12,617 nucleotides of DNA from Halieaceae bacterium (GCA_003523185.1 DPGN01000066.1:10388-23004); one strand, 5' to 3'. Positions 1 to 8,101 are shown, numbered from the stretch's first letter. Numbers and translations: made by a program. Notes: generated from the sequence alone by a model not told the origin.

Positions 1-217
1 CATCATGTCGGCACAGCCCATGTATTTTTGTGCTGCTACGACGCCAAAACCTCATTTCTACTCAGGGAATCAAACGCCTGTGGCGGACACCCCCTTTCAA
101 TGCGCGCGCTTTTTACCACATTCAGGTGGCGAGAAGTAGGTGTTGTACGACAAAGTGATAACTTTTGACGTTACTGACCCACCTTATTCCCTGCATTGGG
201 GCTTGGGCGATGTCCGA

Positions 218-232
218 GACCAATAATTGGTC
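218..232. promoter_or_regulatory. Perfect inverted repeat, operator candidate 1 upstream of acyl-CoA synthetase
   Basis: GACCAAT-A-ATTGGTC has two perfect 7-base arms around one central base. It lies about 60 bases upstream of the -35-like box. The form fits a dimeric transcription factor such as a TetR- or MarR-type regulator, but I cannot name the factor. It resembles the second repeat at 241-256, since both share a CCAAT arm and a TTGG arm. Confidence 0.4.
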
Positions 233-240
233 CTAATCAG

Positions 241-256
241 AGCCAATAGTTTGGCT
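241..256. promoter_or_regulatory. Perfect inverted repeat, operator candidate 2 upstream of acyl-CoA synthetase
   Basis: AGCCAA-TAGT-TTGGCT has two perfect 6-base arms and a 4-base centre. Its centre is about 23.5 bases from that of the first repeat, a little over two helical turns. A further GACCAA half-site occurs at 283-288, just before the -35-like box. Confidence 0.35.
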
Positions 257-292
257 GTAAACTTGAATTTAGTGGGAAATCCGACCAAAGTT

Positions 293-321
293 TTGTCATT
301 CTCCGGTCTCATCAAAACAAT
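293..321 (+). promoter_or_regulatory. Possible sigma-70 promoter of acyl-CoA synthetase
   Basis: TTGTCA (293-298, five of six to consensus) is followed after 17 bases by AACAAT (316-321, four of six). This would place the transcript start near 328, a short leader ahead of the ATG at 364. The assignment rests on consensus match alone. Confidence 0.35.
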
Positions 322-363
322 AACTTAGAGACGGAAAAAAATAATCACAAAAGAGGTATCACT

Positions 364-1917
364 ATGAAGACCAACATCGGCCTGTTACTGACGAAAAGAG
401 CTCACCTCAACCCCGACCGCGAGGCCTACGTTGAAAGCGATGGCAGTCGCCGTTACACCTTTAAAGAGTTGAACGAGCGATCCAACCGCCTGGCCAATGC
501 ACTCAAAGCAAAAGGACTTCAAAAGGGGGATCGTGTTGGCCTATTGCTGATGAACTCGGTTGAGTTCATGGAATCTTTCTTCGCGATTGGCAAAGTGGGC
601 GGCGTGGTTGTTCCACTCAACTGGCGCTTGGTCGCAGACGAGCTTGAATTCATTTTGAAAGACTCGGGCGTGAAGACGTTGATCTTCGATAACGACTTTG
701 CAGCCACCGTGGCTGATCTTGAGAGCCGGGGCGATAAAACGGACATCAACCAATGGCTGCATGTGCTTGGTGGGGCCTCTGATGACGCGTGTCAGCCCTT
801 TGCAAACTCGTATGACGCGTACTGTGCCGCGTCGAGTATCGTAGAACCCGAGTGCGGTGCCGAAGACGACGACATGCTCTACATCATGTACACGTCAGGT
901 ACGACGGGCTTGCCCAAGGGCGTGGTTCATACCCACACAACAGCCATGTGGGGCGTATTCACCATTCACGCGACCGCGGATTATCAGTCGGGGGAACGCT
1001 ATATAGCCTGCCTACCCATGTTCCACGTGGGTGCGCTTACACCGCTCACAATTAACGCTTACCACGGTGCAACGACCTATGTTATGCGGAGCTTTGACCC
1101 AGTCGCAGCATGGGAATGCGTACAGCGCGAGAAGATTACAAGTGGGTTGATGGTGCCTGCGATGCTTAATTTCATGGTCCAGGTACCTAATTTCGAGAAT
1201 TACGACTGGTCGAGCGTACGTTCCTTCATGACCGGCGCGGCACCCGTGCCCGTTGCATTAACGCAGCGATACCAAGAGATGGGCATCGATATTACGCAGG
1301 TTTATGGCCTCACTGAGACCTGTGGTCCTGCCTGCCTAATGGATACAGAAAATGCGGTGCGCAAGCCGGAGTCCTGCGGAAAGCCCTTCTTCTTCACTGA
1401 GGTGATGGTGGCCGACGAGCATGGAAATGAGTTACCCATCGGTGAAGCAGGTGAGATGCTTGTACGCGGCAAGCACATCATGCGGGAATACTGGAATCGA
1501 CCCGATGCCACTGCCGAGACACTCGTGAATGGCTGGCTGCGCACAGGTGACGTGGGTGTAATGGACGATGAGGGTTTCTTCGCCATCCAGGACCGTATTA
1601 AAGACATGATTATTTCGGGTGGCGAGAACGTTTATCCAGCCGAGATTGAGGGTGTGCTTCAAAGCCATCCTGGGATCAGCGAGGCCGGCGTTATTGGTCA
1701 GAGCAGTGAAAAATGGGGAGAGTCGCCGCTCGCGGTAGTCGTAAAGAGTGATGACGCCTTGACCGGCGAGGAGATTCTCACGTTCTGTCAGGGAAAACTC
1801 GCCAAGTTCAAGCAGCCCAAGGCGGTCGAGTTTATCGATGTCATTCCTCGTAACCCGAGTGGAAAGATCCTAAAGCGAGTGCTGAGAGAGCAGTTCCCAA
1901 CCGACGCTTCAGAATAA
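364..1917 (+). CDS. Acyl-CoA synthetase (AMP-forming, fatty-acyl/medium- to long-chain type)
   Basis: The product activates a carboxylic acid with ATP to an acyl-adenylate and then to acyl-CoA, releasing AMP and pyrophosphate; it is probably cytoplasmic. The 517 residues match the usual length of this ANL-superfamily class. Visible motifs in order are the phosphate-binding loop YTSGTTGLPKG (176-186), the YGLTET motif (314-319), the GWLRTGD motif with Asp396, the hinge region DRIKDMIISGGENVYPAEIE (410-429), and the C-terminal NPSGK with the catalytic Lys501. All key residues are intact. The ATG is supported by AAGAGG (351-356) seven bases upstream. The gene stands alone, with a hairpin behind it and minus-strand genes beyond. 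Substrate chain length cannot be read from sequence; the family includes FadD-like, fatty-acid and some aromatic-acid ligases, so no symbol is given. Confidence 0.93.
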   Translation: MKTNIGLLLTKRAHLNPDREAYVESDGSRRYTFKELNERSNRLANALKAKGLQKGDRVGLLLMNSVEFMESFFAIGKVGGVVVPLNWRLVADELEFILKDSGVKTLIFDNDFAATVADLESRGDKTDINQWLHVLGGASDDACQPFANSYDAYCAASSIVEPECGAEDDDMLYIMYTSGTTGLPKGVVHTHTTAMWGVFTIHATADYQSGERYIACLPMFHVGALTPLTINAYHGATTYVMRSFDPVAAWECVQREKITSGLMVPAMLNFMVQVPNFENYDWSSVRSFMTGAAPVPVALTQRYQEMGIDITQVYGLTETCGPACLMDTENAVRKPESCGKPFFFTEVMVADEHGNELPIGEAGEMLVRGKHIMREYWNRPDATAETLVNGWLRTGDVGVMDDEGFFAIQDRIKDMIISGGENVYPAEIEGVLQSHPGISEAGVIGQSSEKWGESPLAVVVKSDDALTGEEILTFCQGKLAKFKQPKAVEFIDVIPRNPSGKILKRVLREQFPTDASE

Positions 1918-1951
1918 CGCTTTACCACCTTACTCAATCACTGTCGTTTGT

Positions 1952-1973
1952 GGCCCTCTCGTTCGAGAGGGCC
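1952..1973 (+). terminator. Hairpin terminator candidate after acyl-CoA synthetase
   Basis: GGCCCTCTC and GAGAGGGCC form a perfect 9-base-pair GC-rich stem with loop GTTC, starting 34 bases after the stop codon. The following bases (TTGCAATTTATT) are only moderately T-rich. In the minus direction no T-run follows, so it most likely serves the plus-strand gene. Confidence 0.65.
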
Positions 1974-2094
1974 TTGCAATTTATTGACTCGACTAAAGCG
2001 AACACCAAGCGCCGCGCAAGCAATGCAGGGCAACAGCCGCCTTAACAATGCTATGGCGAGCCAGTTCAATCACCCATCCATTGCACGAGCAATC

Positions 2095-4545
2095 TTAGAT
2101 TGGCGACCCGGGTGGCACCGTTAAATCTCCCCCCTCAAAAACAGCGGGGTCGTCAAGATGAGAAGCAATTCGGCGCGCGATAAATTGCATATGGGCATTA
2201 CCCGCCAGCGATCGGTCCCTGGTGCGCTCAGCTCGCTTTTGAATCTTGAGCAAGGCATCGAGTGCATCGGCACGTACCTGAGGTGCGGCTGCTTTGTGCG
2301 CAAGTAGCGACGCCAGCTCGTCAACCAGTAACACCTGCACCATTCGCTCGATGGCGACCAGGCGAGCATCGCGCGCCTCGGGCCATCGGTCGTTAATCAC
2401 AATAGAGAGCATGTCAGCGAAGCTTGGCAACCCAGGATCAGCCAGTTGCTGGCTATTCATACGTGCCGCGCGCTTGTGATCCAGTAGCTGTGCAAGCGTG
2501 ATCTTAGCCGCCGTTCCTGCGGCCGCCATGGGATCGAACACATAGCCCGTGTGACGAGGGAAAAGTTCACGACTCACTCCCGACTGAGGGGGGCGCGGCG
2601 GAATCAATGAAACCACCGCATCGGATAGCGTCAGTGCCTCGGGCTCCAAAGTCGCGAGCATGGCCGACAGTGCCGCTCGCTGCTTTTTTGCAGAGACACG
2701 CTGCATCGTCGTCTGCCCGTCGCCGCGCATGGCATAGGTAAATGTCTGACCGCCCAGCACTGTCGCTGCGGCCTGAACCTGGTAACGGTGCATGAGATAC
2801 GCGGGAACCAAGACATCCTCGAGTGTTGCCATGGCACGCCCTGGTTGTATTGCGCGCTCGGAGAAGTTCCCTAATACGACTTTTCGCAAGGCCATCAAGC
2901 GGTTGAGTTCCGCGACAGGGTCGCTACCGTTATCCCACAAGCTGCCCGCTGGATGAACAGGTCCTGCAGACGATCGATTACCAATTCGTGCATGCTCATC
3001 GGCTACGTAGCGCAGGCCTGACGCCAGGGTTTCACGCATAATTGCCTCGCGACCCTCTGACGCTGACGTACCGTCGGGAAAGTCCTGATAACCCCAGATA
3101 ACGGCGCGTTTGTCCCAGTCACCAATCCCAACGTCGTAGGCGCCCTCAAGCACGATGTCACCGCTATCATCGAGTGTGACAAGCGGATGCGGATAATCCA
3201 TTACCGAGGCGCGACCATCTGCGCTGGCTGCGAAATTGTGAGCTATACCGAGGGTATGCCCCACTTCATGTGCGGATAGCTGTCGTATCCTCGCCAACGC
3301 GAACTCACTGAGCTTCGCTTTGGCTTCGTCGATCGACTCGTCTTCACCATATGGTGCGATAAGACCCTCTGCGATTAAGTAGTCTTGCCTCACCCGCAAA
3401 GAACCTAAGGTGACATGGCCTTTGAGGATTTCCTGCGTTCGAGGATCGCGAACACTAGAGCCATAAGACCAGCCTCGGGTAGATCGGTGAACCCATTGAA
3501 TGACGTTGTAACGCACGTCCATGGGATCCACATCCTCGGGCAACACCTTGACCTGAAACCCGTTGATATAGCCAGCAGCCTCAAAGGCCTGATTCCACCA
3601 TAGCGCCCCTTCGATAAGTGCGGTCTTTACCGGCTCAGGCGCACCCGGATCTACCCAATAAATAATGGGCTCTACCGCTTCGCTGAACGCTGCGTTGGGG
3701 TCGACTTTTTCTAGCCGATGTCGTCGGGCAAAAGCTGATTTTATGGGCGCATCAATAGGGCTGGCGTAGTCATAAACCAAACTGTCCTCACCGCTATCGA
3801 TATAGCCCGCCCGCGGATCAAAGGGGAGCGGTTCGTAACCGTCATCGGGGAGTCGCACGAAAGAGTGATGACTGTGAACGGTAATGGCGCTGGCATCGGG
3901 AGCAACTGTGCGCAAAATTGAACCCTTTGGGTTACCCGCGTAGGTTAGTCTCGCATCGATTTCCGTGTTGTCAGGAAATGACTTTGTCTTGGGCGCATGA
4001 ATAGCCGAGCGCGAGCTGTCAATCGCATAACTTCCCTCGCCTCTGGCTGCTAGGAGTCGTGAAAGATCAGTAGCGTCACTCAATGCAAAGTCAGTCAGAT
4101 CAATCAAGGTCATACCCTCTGACTGCTCAGCGACCTCAAACCCCCAGATAATCGATTGCGCAAAAGCCTCGTCTACGGCGCGCCGCTCGGCCGCATTGTC
4201 GGTTCGAGCCGTATATTTTGTGTTGACCGCAGTCAGGAAAACTTTTTTACCCACCCGATCAAGCGTTACAAGATGAGTGTCACCCAAGCGCCCACGATCT
4301 AGCCCCAAATCGTTAGAGCCAACACCGTGCGACAAGCCGTTGTAATAAATAAATGGGCTCGTCAGGCCTTCAATATCTCCGTAGAGCCTTCCCTCGTCCG
4401 CATCCCAATACAGCGGCATGAAGCCGGGCATAAAGATGCTTCGCTCAGTGATTGAAGGGCCTTCCTCAAGCACAAGAGCGTCATCCATTGCCCATGCCGT
4501 ACCGCTTAGGCACAGCAACATCCATAGTCTTAAGAAAATACGCAT
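2095..4545 (-). CDS. Secreted zinc-dependent metalloprotease (met-zincin, DUF5117/DUF4953-like)
   Basis: This is a large (816-residue) exported protein of the bacterial zinc metalloprotease family that carries DUF5117-type N-terminal and met-zincin catalytic regions. Residues 1-19 form a signal peptide (basic start, hydrophobic core, AWA before MDD). The catalytic site is HEVGH (426-430) followed by G and a third ligand His436, i.e. HExxHxxGxxHN. SVMDYP around Met449 is probably the Met-turn. The C-terminal 350 residues are helical and family-typical but of unknown role. The start at 4545 is chosen over a longer in-frame ATG at 4578 because AAGGGAG (4552-4558) sits six bases ahead of it and the signal peptide then begins at the first residue. 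It follows the stress-protein gene on the same strand after 108 bases, so it probably has its own promoter. Substrate is unknown; periplasmic or extracellular peptide degradation is inferred. Confidence 0.85.
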   Translation of the reverse strand: MRIFLRLWMLLCLSGTAWAMDDALVLEEGPSITERSIFMPGFMPLYWDADEGRLYGDIEGLTSPFIYYNGLSHGVGSNDLGLDRGRLGDTHLVTLDRVGKKVFLTAVNTKYTARTDNAAERRAVDEAFAQSIIWGFEVAEQSEGMTLIDLTDFALSDATDLSRLLAARGEGSYAIDSSRSAIHAPKTKSFPDNTEIDARLTYAGNPKGSILRTVAPDASAITVHSHHSFVRLPDDGYEPLPFDPRAGYIDSGEDSLVYDYASPIDAPIKSAFARRHRLEKVDPNAAFSEAVEPIIYWVDPGAPEPVKTALIEGALWWNQAFEAAGYINGFQVKVLPEDVDPMDVRYNVIQWVHRSTRGWSYGSSVRDPRTQEILKGHVTLGSLRVRQDYLIAEGLIAPYGEDESIDEAKAKLSEFALARIRQLSAHEVGHTLGIAHNFAASADGRASVMDYPHPLVTLDDSGDIVLEGAYDVGIGDWDKRAVIWGYQDFPDGTSASEGREAIMRETLASGLRYVADEHARIGNRSSAGPVHPAGSLWDNGSDPVAELNRLMALRKVVLGNFSERAIQPGRAMATLEDVLVPAYLMHRYQVQAAATVLGGQTFTYAMRGDGQTTMQRVSAKKQRAALSAMLATLEPEALTLSDAVVSLIPPRPPQSGVSRELFPRHTGYVFDPMAAAGTAAKITLAQLLDHKRAARMNSQQLADPGLPSFADMLSIVINDRWPEARDARLVAIERMVQVLLVDELASLLAHKAAAPQVRADALDALLKIQKRAERTRDRSLAGNAHMQFIARRIASHLDDPAVFEGGDLTVPPGSPI

Positions 4546-4551
4546 GGGGAT

Positions 4552-4558
4552 CTCCCTT
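4552..4558 (-). promoter_or_regulatory. Ribosome binding site deciding the metalloprotease start
   Basis: Read on the minus strand this is AAGGGAG, six bases before the ATG at 4545. It favours this start over the upstream in-frame ATG at 4578, which would put eleven extra charged residues ahead of the signal peptide. Confidence 0.75.
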
Positions 4559-4601
4559 CTATGCCGAGACGTTAGCATGCGAGCTACCTGACAAAAAGCG
4601 A

Positions 4602-4641
4602 TGTGGCTGTGAAGGCGACGGTTAACCCAGCAAAAGCCACA
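4602..4641 (-). terminator. Weak terminator candidate after the SulP-stress protein operon
   Basis: On the minus strand, TGTGGCT (4641-4635) and AGCCACA (4608-4602) can form a 7-base-pair stem over a 26-base loop, followed four bases later by a run of five T. A palindrome GGTTAACC lies in the loop. The long loop makes this a weak candidate, but it is correctly placed just beyond the stress-protein stop codon. Confidence 0.3.
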
Positions 4642-4653
4642 GGAACTCGCAAC

Positions 4654-5520
4654 TTAGAGATGCAAGGTAATCGTCGGGACCTGCGATGCGCGCAATAAGT
4701 CATTGGTGCGACTACCAAGAACTAAACTGCGCCAGGGTGAGTGACTGTACGCCCCCATGATCAACAGATCGGCTTGTCGTTCGGCAATCGCGCGGGTGAC
4801 AACCTGCTCGGGGTCACCGGGAATAAATGACGCATCAACGTTGAAATTAGCTGATTTCAGTGTCTGCTCGGCCCACTCAATATGGCGACCTGAGTCAGCA
4901 CCGCGCTTACCCGACATCACCACATGGATGGGAAGATCACGCATGTTGGGATTCGATGCCAGAAGTTCGATACCTCGGCGCGTCATCCGACCACCGTCGT
5001 AGGCCACCAACACGCTTTTAGGAGCTTTGAAGTCATCCGTCACTGTCATGATGGGCCGACGAATTTGACGGCAAATCGCCTCCACATGGCGGCCCAGATC
5101 GCGACGTGTATGCGACGCTGACTCGCCTCGTCTGCCAAGAACGTACATGCCCACCGACGACTCCTGTTCTTTTAACGTCGCGAGAAGTTGCCCGTAACGT
5201 TGTCGCGTATCGGTTTGAAGTCCCGCATGAGTCTCACAGCGTGTCCGTAACTGATTCAGGAATACACGACCTTGCTCCCTCATGACTTTACTGCGCTCAC
5301 CCTCCTCTTGAGATAGCCGCTCGAGCAGGTTCTCTTGCGCATCAACACCAATCGAGCCACTTCTATCGACATCGGCCGCAATCTCAGGGTGACGATCGAT
5401 GACGTGCAGTAGCTCTATGGGCGCGGACAGTCTGGCAGCCGCCCAAGCGGCATAGTCTGCAACATGTACGGCGTAGTCCGATTTATCGACGCAAGCCAAT
5501 ATCTTTTTTTCCTGCCGCAT
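4654..5520 (-). CDS. Universal stress protein, tandem UspA domains
   Basis: The 288-residue product holds two UspA folds in tandem, roughly residues 1-162 and 167-288, in the manner of UspE-like proteins. Each begins with the family strand and acidic residue (KILACVDKSD at 6-15; SVLVAYDGG at 169-177). Each ends with a conserved strand before the C-terminus (PIMTVTDD; PTITLHL). The nucleotide-binding loops are imperfect: GRRG (129-132) is followed by ten rather than nine residues before the next Gly, and the second has GAYS in place of GxxG before LGS (268-270). ATP binding is therefore uncertain. The start lies 10 bases after the SulP stop, with AGGA (5532-5529) eight bases ahead, so the gene is almost certainly translated from the SulP transcript. 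A cytoplasmic stress or regulatory role tied to the transporter is inferred. Confidence 0.88.
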   Translation of the reverse strand: MRQEKKILACVDKSDYAVHVADYAAWAAARLSAPIELLHVIDRHPEIAADVDRSGSIGVDAQENLLERLSQEEGERSKVMREQGRVFLNQLRTRCETHAGLQTDTRQRYGQLLATLKEQESSVGMYVLGRRGESASHTRRDLGRHVEAICRQIRRPIMTVTDDFKAPKSVLVAYDGGRMTRRGIELLASNPNMRDLPIHVVMSGKRGADSGRHIEWAEQTLKSANFNVDASFIPGDPEQVVTRAIAERQADLLIMGAYSHSPWRSLVLGSRTNDLLRASQVPTITLHL

Positions 5521-5523
5521 ACG

Positions 5524-5534
5524 CTAGGTCCTAG
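5524..5534. repeat. Short palindrome at the SulP/stress protein junction
   Basis: CTAGG-T-CCTAG overlaps both the SulP stop codon (5533-5531) and the AGGA ribosome binding site of the stress-protein gene. With a single central base it cannot fold as a hairpin at full length, so it may be coincidental. Confidence 0.3.
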
Positions 5535-7006
5535 TGATCAAGGAGCATGTCTTCCGCTCCGTCCTTATCGTGAATCGCAAACTTATCGACCAGGGTGGCA
5601 CTTGCTTCGTTCATGCCTATGACCTCAACCTCGGTGCCTTCACGCCGAAACTTGATCACAATTTTGTCGAGCGCGCTGACAGCCGTAATGTCCCAGAAGT
5701 GCGCTCTGCTCACGTCGATATAAACCTTGTCGATTACCTCCTGATAATCAAAGACCTTGGAGAAGCGGTCTGCACTCGCGAAAAATACCTGCCCGTAAAC
5801 CGTATATCGACGCGCCCTACCCTCATCGCAGGCAGCCGAGGTGACGCTCAATATCCGGCCAACTTTTTGCGCGAAGAAAAAGCCCGATAACAAGACACCG
5901 GTGAGTACGCCTTGCGCAAGGTCATGCGTGGCCACGGTGACTGCTACGGTCGCGAGCATTACCACACTCGAACTTTTCGGATGTGTTCTGAGATTACGAA
6001 TGGAATCCCAGTTAAACGTGCCAATCGATACCATGATCATGACCGCAACCAGCGCCGCCATCGGTATCTGGCTCACCCACTCGCCCGCGAAGACGACCAT
6101 GATCAAAAGTAAAAGCCCTGCTACCAACGTCGACAGGCGTCCACGACCGCCCGACTTCACGTTGATCACAGACTGACCAATCATGGCGCAACCCGCCATA
6201 CCACCGATAAAGCCCGTAGCGACATTCGCGACGCCCTGCCCCACACACTCTCGATTCTTGTTACTCAATGTATCGGTTAGATCATCGACAATGGTCGCGG
6301 TCATAAGCGACTCAAGAAGCCCAACCACCATCAACGTGGCCGAGTAAGGAAAAATGATAGTGAACGTTTCCCAGGTCATTGGCACGTCAGGTACAAAAAA
6401 TTGGGGGAGGCTGTCGGGTAACTCGCCCATATCACCCACGGTCCGGATATCGAGATCCAGTGCAATAGCAACCAAGGTGAGGACAACAATGGTGATCAAC
6501 GGAGACGGAACCGCCGTAGTCAAGCGCGGCACGCCATAAATGATACCCAAACCCGCCGCTGTCATGGCGTAGACTTCCCACGTGACATTCGTTAACTCGG
6601 GAAGCTGCGCCATAAAAATCAAAATGGCGAGCGCGTTGACGAACCCTGTCACCACAGACCGCGAAACAAAACGCATCAGTTCGCCCAGACGAACCCAACC
6701 GGCGATGATCTGCAGAATGCCTGTCAGTACTGTCGCTGCAAACAAGTACTGCAACCCGTGCTCTTTCACCAGAGTCACCATCAGCAGGGCCATAGCGCCC
6801 GTCGCAGCCGATATCATCCCCGGCCGACCGCCTGTGAAAGCAATGATCACAGCGATAGAGAACGAGGCATACAAACCCACCTTCGGATCAACGCCGGCAA
6901 TGATCGAAAACGCAATGGCTTCCGGAATCAGAGCGAGAGCAACGACTAGCCCAGCTAAAACGTCGTTTCGCGTGTTAGAAAACCACTCTTGGCGGATCGT
7001 ATCCAT
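5531..7006 (-). CDS. SulP family inorganic anion transporter with C-terminal STAS domain
   Basis: This inner-membrane secondary transporter belongs to the SulP/SLC26 family (sulfate, bicarbonate, chloride or dicarboxylate carriers). The N-terminal 385 residues are almost continuous hydrophobic helices. The family signature lies at 18-50 (AGLVVALALIPEAIAFSIIA followed by VGLYASF), and GLLESLMTATIVDDLTD at 229-245 is a conserved core stretch. GMAGCAMIGQSVINVKSGGRGR (269-290) is also typical. Residues about 400-485 are a cytoplasmic STAS domain, with DVSRAHFWDITAV at 431-443 matching its conserved loop. The 491 residues are within the bacterial range and resemble the YbaR-like branch more than long sulfate permeases. 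The ATG at 7006 has only a weak Shine-Dalgarno site. It heads a two-gene operon with the universal stress protein. Substrate is not decided by sequence; Na+-coupled bicarbonate or sulfate uptake is possible. Confidence 0.92.
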   Translation of the reverse strand: MDTIRQEWFSNTRNDVLAGLVVALALIPEAIAFSIIAGVDPKVGLYASFSIAVIIAFTGGRPGMISAATGAMALLMVTLVKEHGLQYLFAATVLTGILQIIAGWVRLGELMRFVSRSVVTGFVNALAILIFMAQLPELTNVTWEVYAMTAAGLGIIYGVPRLTTAVPSPLITIVVLTLVAIALDLDIRTVGDMGELPDSLPQFFVPDVPMTWETFTIIFPYSATLMVVGLLESLMTATIVDDLTDTLSNKNRECVGQGVANVATGFIGGMAGCAMIGQSVINVKSGGRGRLSTLVAGLLLLIMVVFAGEWVSQIPMAALVAVMIMVSIGTFNWDSIRNLRTHPKSSSVVMLATVAVTVATHDLAQGVLTGVLLSGFFFAQKVGRILSVTSAACDEGRARRYTVYGQVFFASADRFSKVFDYQEVIDKVYIDVSRAHFWDITAVSALDKIVIKFRREGTEVEVIGMNEASATLVDKFAIHDKDGAEDMLLDH

Positions 7007-7102
7007 AGATATCTACTTTTGTTGAGTCGCTCGACCTGTACGGGGAGTCACTGATGCTGGATCCCCAGAGAGCTGCTAAGAAGGCGCGGCATGCTATCAG
7101 AG

Positions 7103-7117
7103 GCAAACATGGTTTGC
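7103..7117. promoter_or_regulatory. Perfect inverted repeat in the divergent SulP / dehydrogenase spacer
   Basis: GCAAAC-ATG-GTTTGC has two perfect 6-base arms around three bases. It lies 97 bases upstream of the SulP start and 51 bases upstream of the dehydrogenase start, where a shared regulator of the two divergent genes could bind. I cannot name the regulator. Confidence 0.4.
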
Positions 7118-7168
7118 ATTGCCGACTGCAGTTAACATCGACGTCTTCTTTAGTTAGAGAACAATGTG

Positions 7169-8101
7169 ATGACCACTGACGCGCTGCTTGTCGCAGAAAG
7201 CGACGACGAATGGCCCGACCTCGTCATCGATCTTTTGGGTCAGCGGATGTCCGTTGTTCGCATAAACACATCCGAAAAAACCCCGTCCGACATGGACTGC
7301 AGCTCGGTAAAAATTCTTGTCGGTGGTCCCTCAAACCTTGTCCCTTGGATCAGTGTTTGCCCTCAGCTTCAGTGGATACAGAGCACCTGGGCCGGCGTTG
7401 ATGCACTCGCGGGACATATTCCTGCTGGCGTCGTCGTAACACCACTGAAAAACGTCTTTGGTCAGTCGATGTCAGAGTTCGTATTGGGCTGGCTACTGGC
7501 ACTGGAGCGTCGCGTTCTCGACCGAGCGCAAGCGTCGGTTTGGGATGATACGCCCGAGCTGGGCGTATTTGGAAAAACCATGGGCATACTGGGAACGGGC
7601 AGCATTGGAAGTGCCGTTGCTAAAAGTGCTCAGCACTTTGGCATCCGATGCCGCGGCTTAAATTCTGATGGGCGTCCGGTAGACGGTTTTGAGGCGTGTT
7701 TTAAAGCCGGCGATCATCGTTTCTTCGACGATCTAGATTTTGTCGTCTCTGTTTTACCCAAAACGACTCACACGGAGAATGCCATCGACCAGGAGGCGCT
7801 CAACCGACTGAGTCCAGGCAGCATTGTGATCAACATTGGGCGCGGCAACGCGATCGATGACGATGCCTTGCTCACTGCACTCAGAAACGGGGCTGTGGGA
7901 GCGGCCGTATTGGACGTATTTCGTGAGGAGCCGCTACCCAAATCACATCTCTACTGGCAGCAAGAAAACGTCTACATCACCTCTCATACATCAGCGCCGA
8001 CGCTCGAACGGTTTGTGGCGCAGGCAATGGCAACCAATTTAGAGCGTTTCATTGCAGGACAAGATCTGCTGGGCACATTCGATGCCAGTAAAGGTTATTG
8101 A
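7169..8101 (+). CDS. D-2-hydroxyacid dehydrogenase (glyoxylate/hydroxypyruvate reductase-like)
   Basis: The product reduces 2-oxoacids to D-2-hydroxyacids, or the reverse, with a nicotinamide cofactor; it is probably cytoplasmic. It has 310 residues, close to the GhrA class. The Rossmann motif GTGSIG is at 142-147. The catalytic set is visible: Arg225 in NIGRG, Glu254 in DVFREEPLP, and His273 in TSHTSAP. The second Rossmann strand ends in GLNSDGR without the acidic residue used by NAD-specific members, so NADP(H) is more likely. The start could be GTG at 7166 or the adjacent ATG at 7169; AGAGA at 7156-7160 is eight bases from the ATG, which I prefer. The gene is divergent from SulP, and its last 7 bases overlap the tail of the SOUL gene. 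Glyoxylate or hydroxypyruvate is the likeliest substrate by family, but this is unproven. Confidence 0.88.
   Translation: MTTDALLVAESDDEWPDLVIDLLGQRMSVVRINTSEKTPSDMDCSSVKILVGGPSNLVPWISVCPQLQWIQSTWAGVDALAGHIPAGVVVTPLKNVFGQSMSEFVLGWLLALERRVLDRAQASVWDDTPELGVFGKTMGILGTGSIGSAVAKSAQHFGIRCRGLNSDGRPVDGFEACFKAGDHRFFDDLDFVVSVLPKTTHTENAIDQEALNRLSPGSIVINIGRGNAIDDDALLTALRNGAVGAAVLDVFREEPLPKSHLYWQQENVYITSHTSAPTLERFVAQAMATNLERFIAGQDLLGTFDASKGY

Larger units (their letters stand above)
1..363. other. Non-coding left edge and upstream region of acyl-CoA synthetase
   Basis: No convincing gene lies here. One plus frame is open from the edge to a TGA at 166-168 and another holds a 44-codon ATG frame (5-139), but neither translation resembles a protein family and neither start has a Shine-Dalgarno site. 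The right half holds two inverted repeats (218-232 and 241-256), a promoter-like pair (293-321) and the ribosome binding site of the next gene, so it is best read as a regulatory region. Confidence 0.6.

Noticed and set aside
1..168. Plus-strand frame open from the left edge to TGA at 166-168, and a 44-codon ATG frame at 5-139
   Set aside because: The translations have no family resemblance, no ribosome binding site precedes the ATG, and 55 open codons are expected by chance at this GC.
4546..4578. Longer metalloprotease starting at 4578
   Set aside because: It would put eleven charged residues ahead of a clear signal peptide, and the strong AAGGGAG site fits only the ATG at 4545.
6582..7025. 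147-codon plus-strand frame opposite SulP
   Set aside because: It is antisense to the membrane region of SulP with no family match; its openness follows from the codon use of the real gene.
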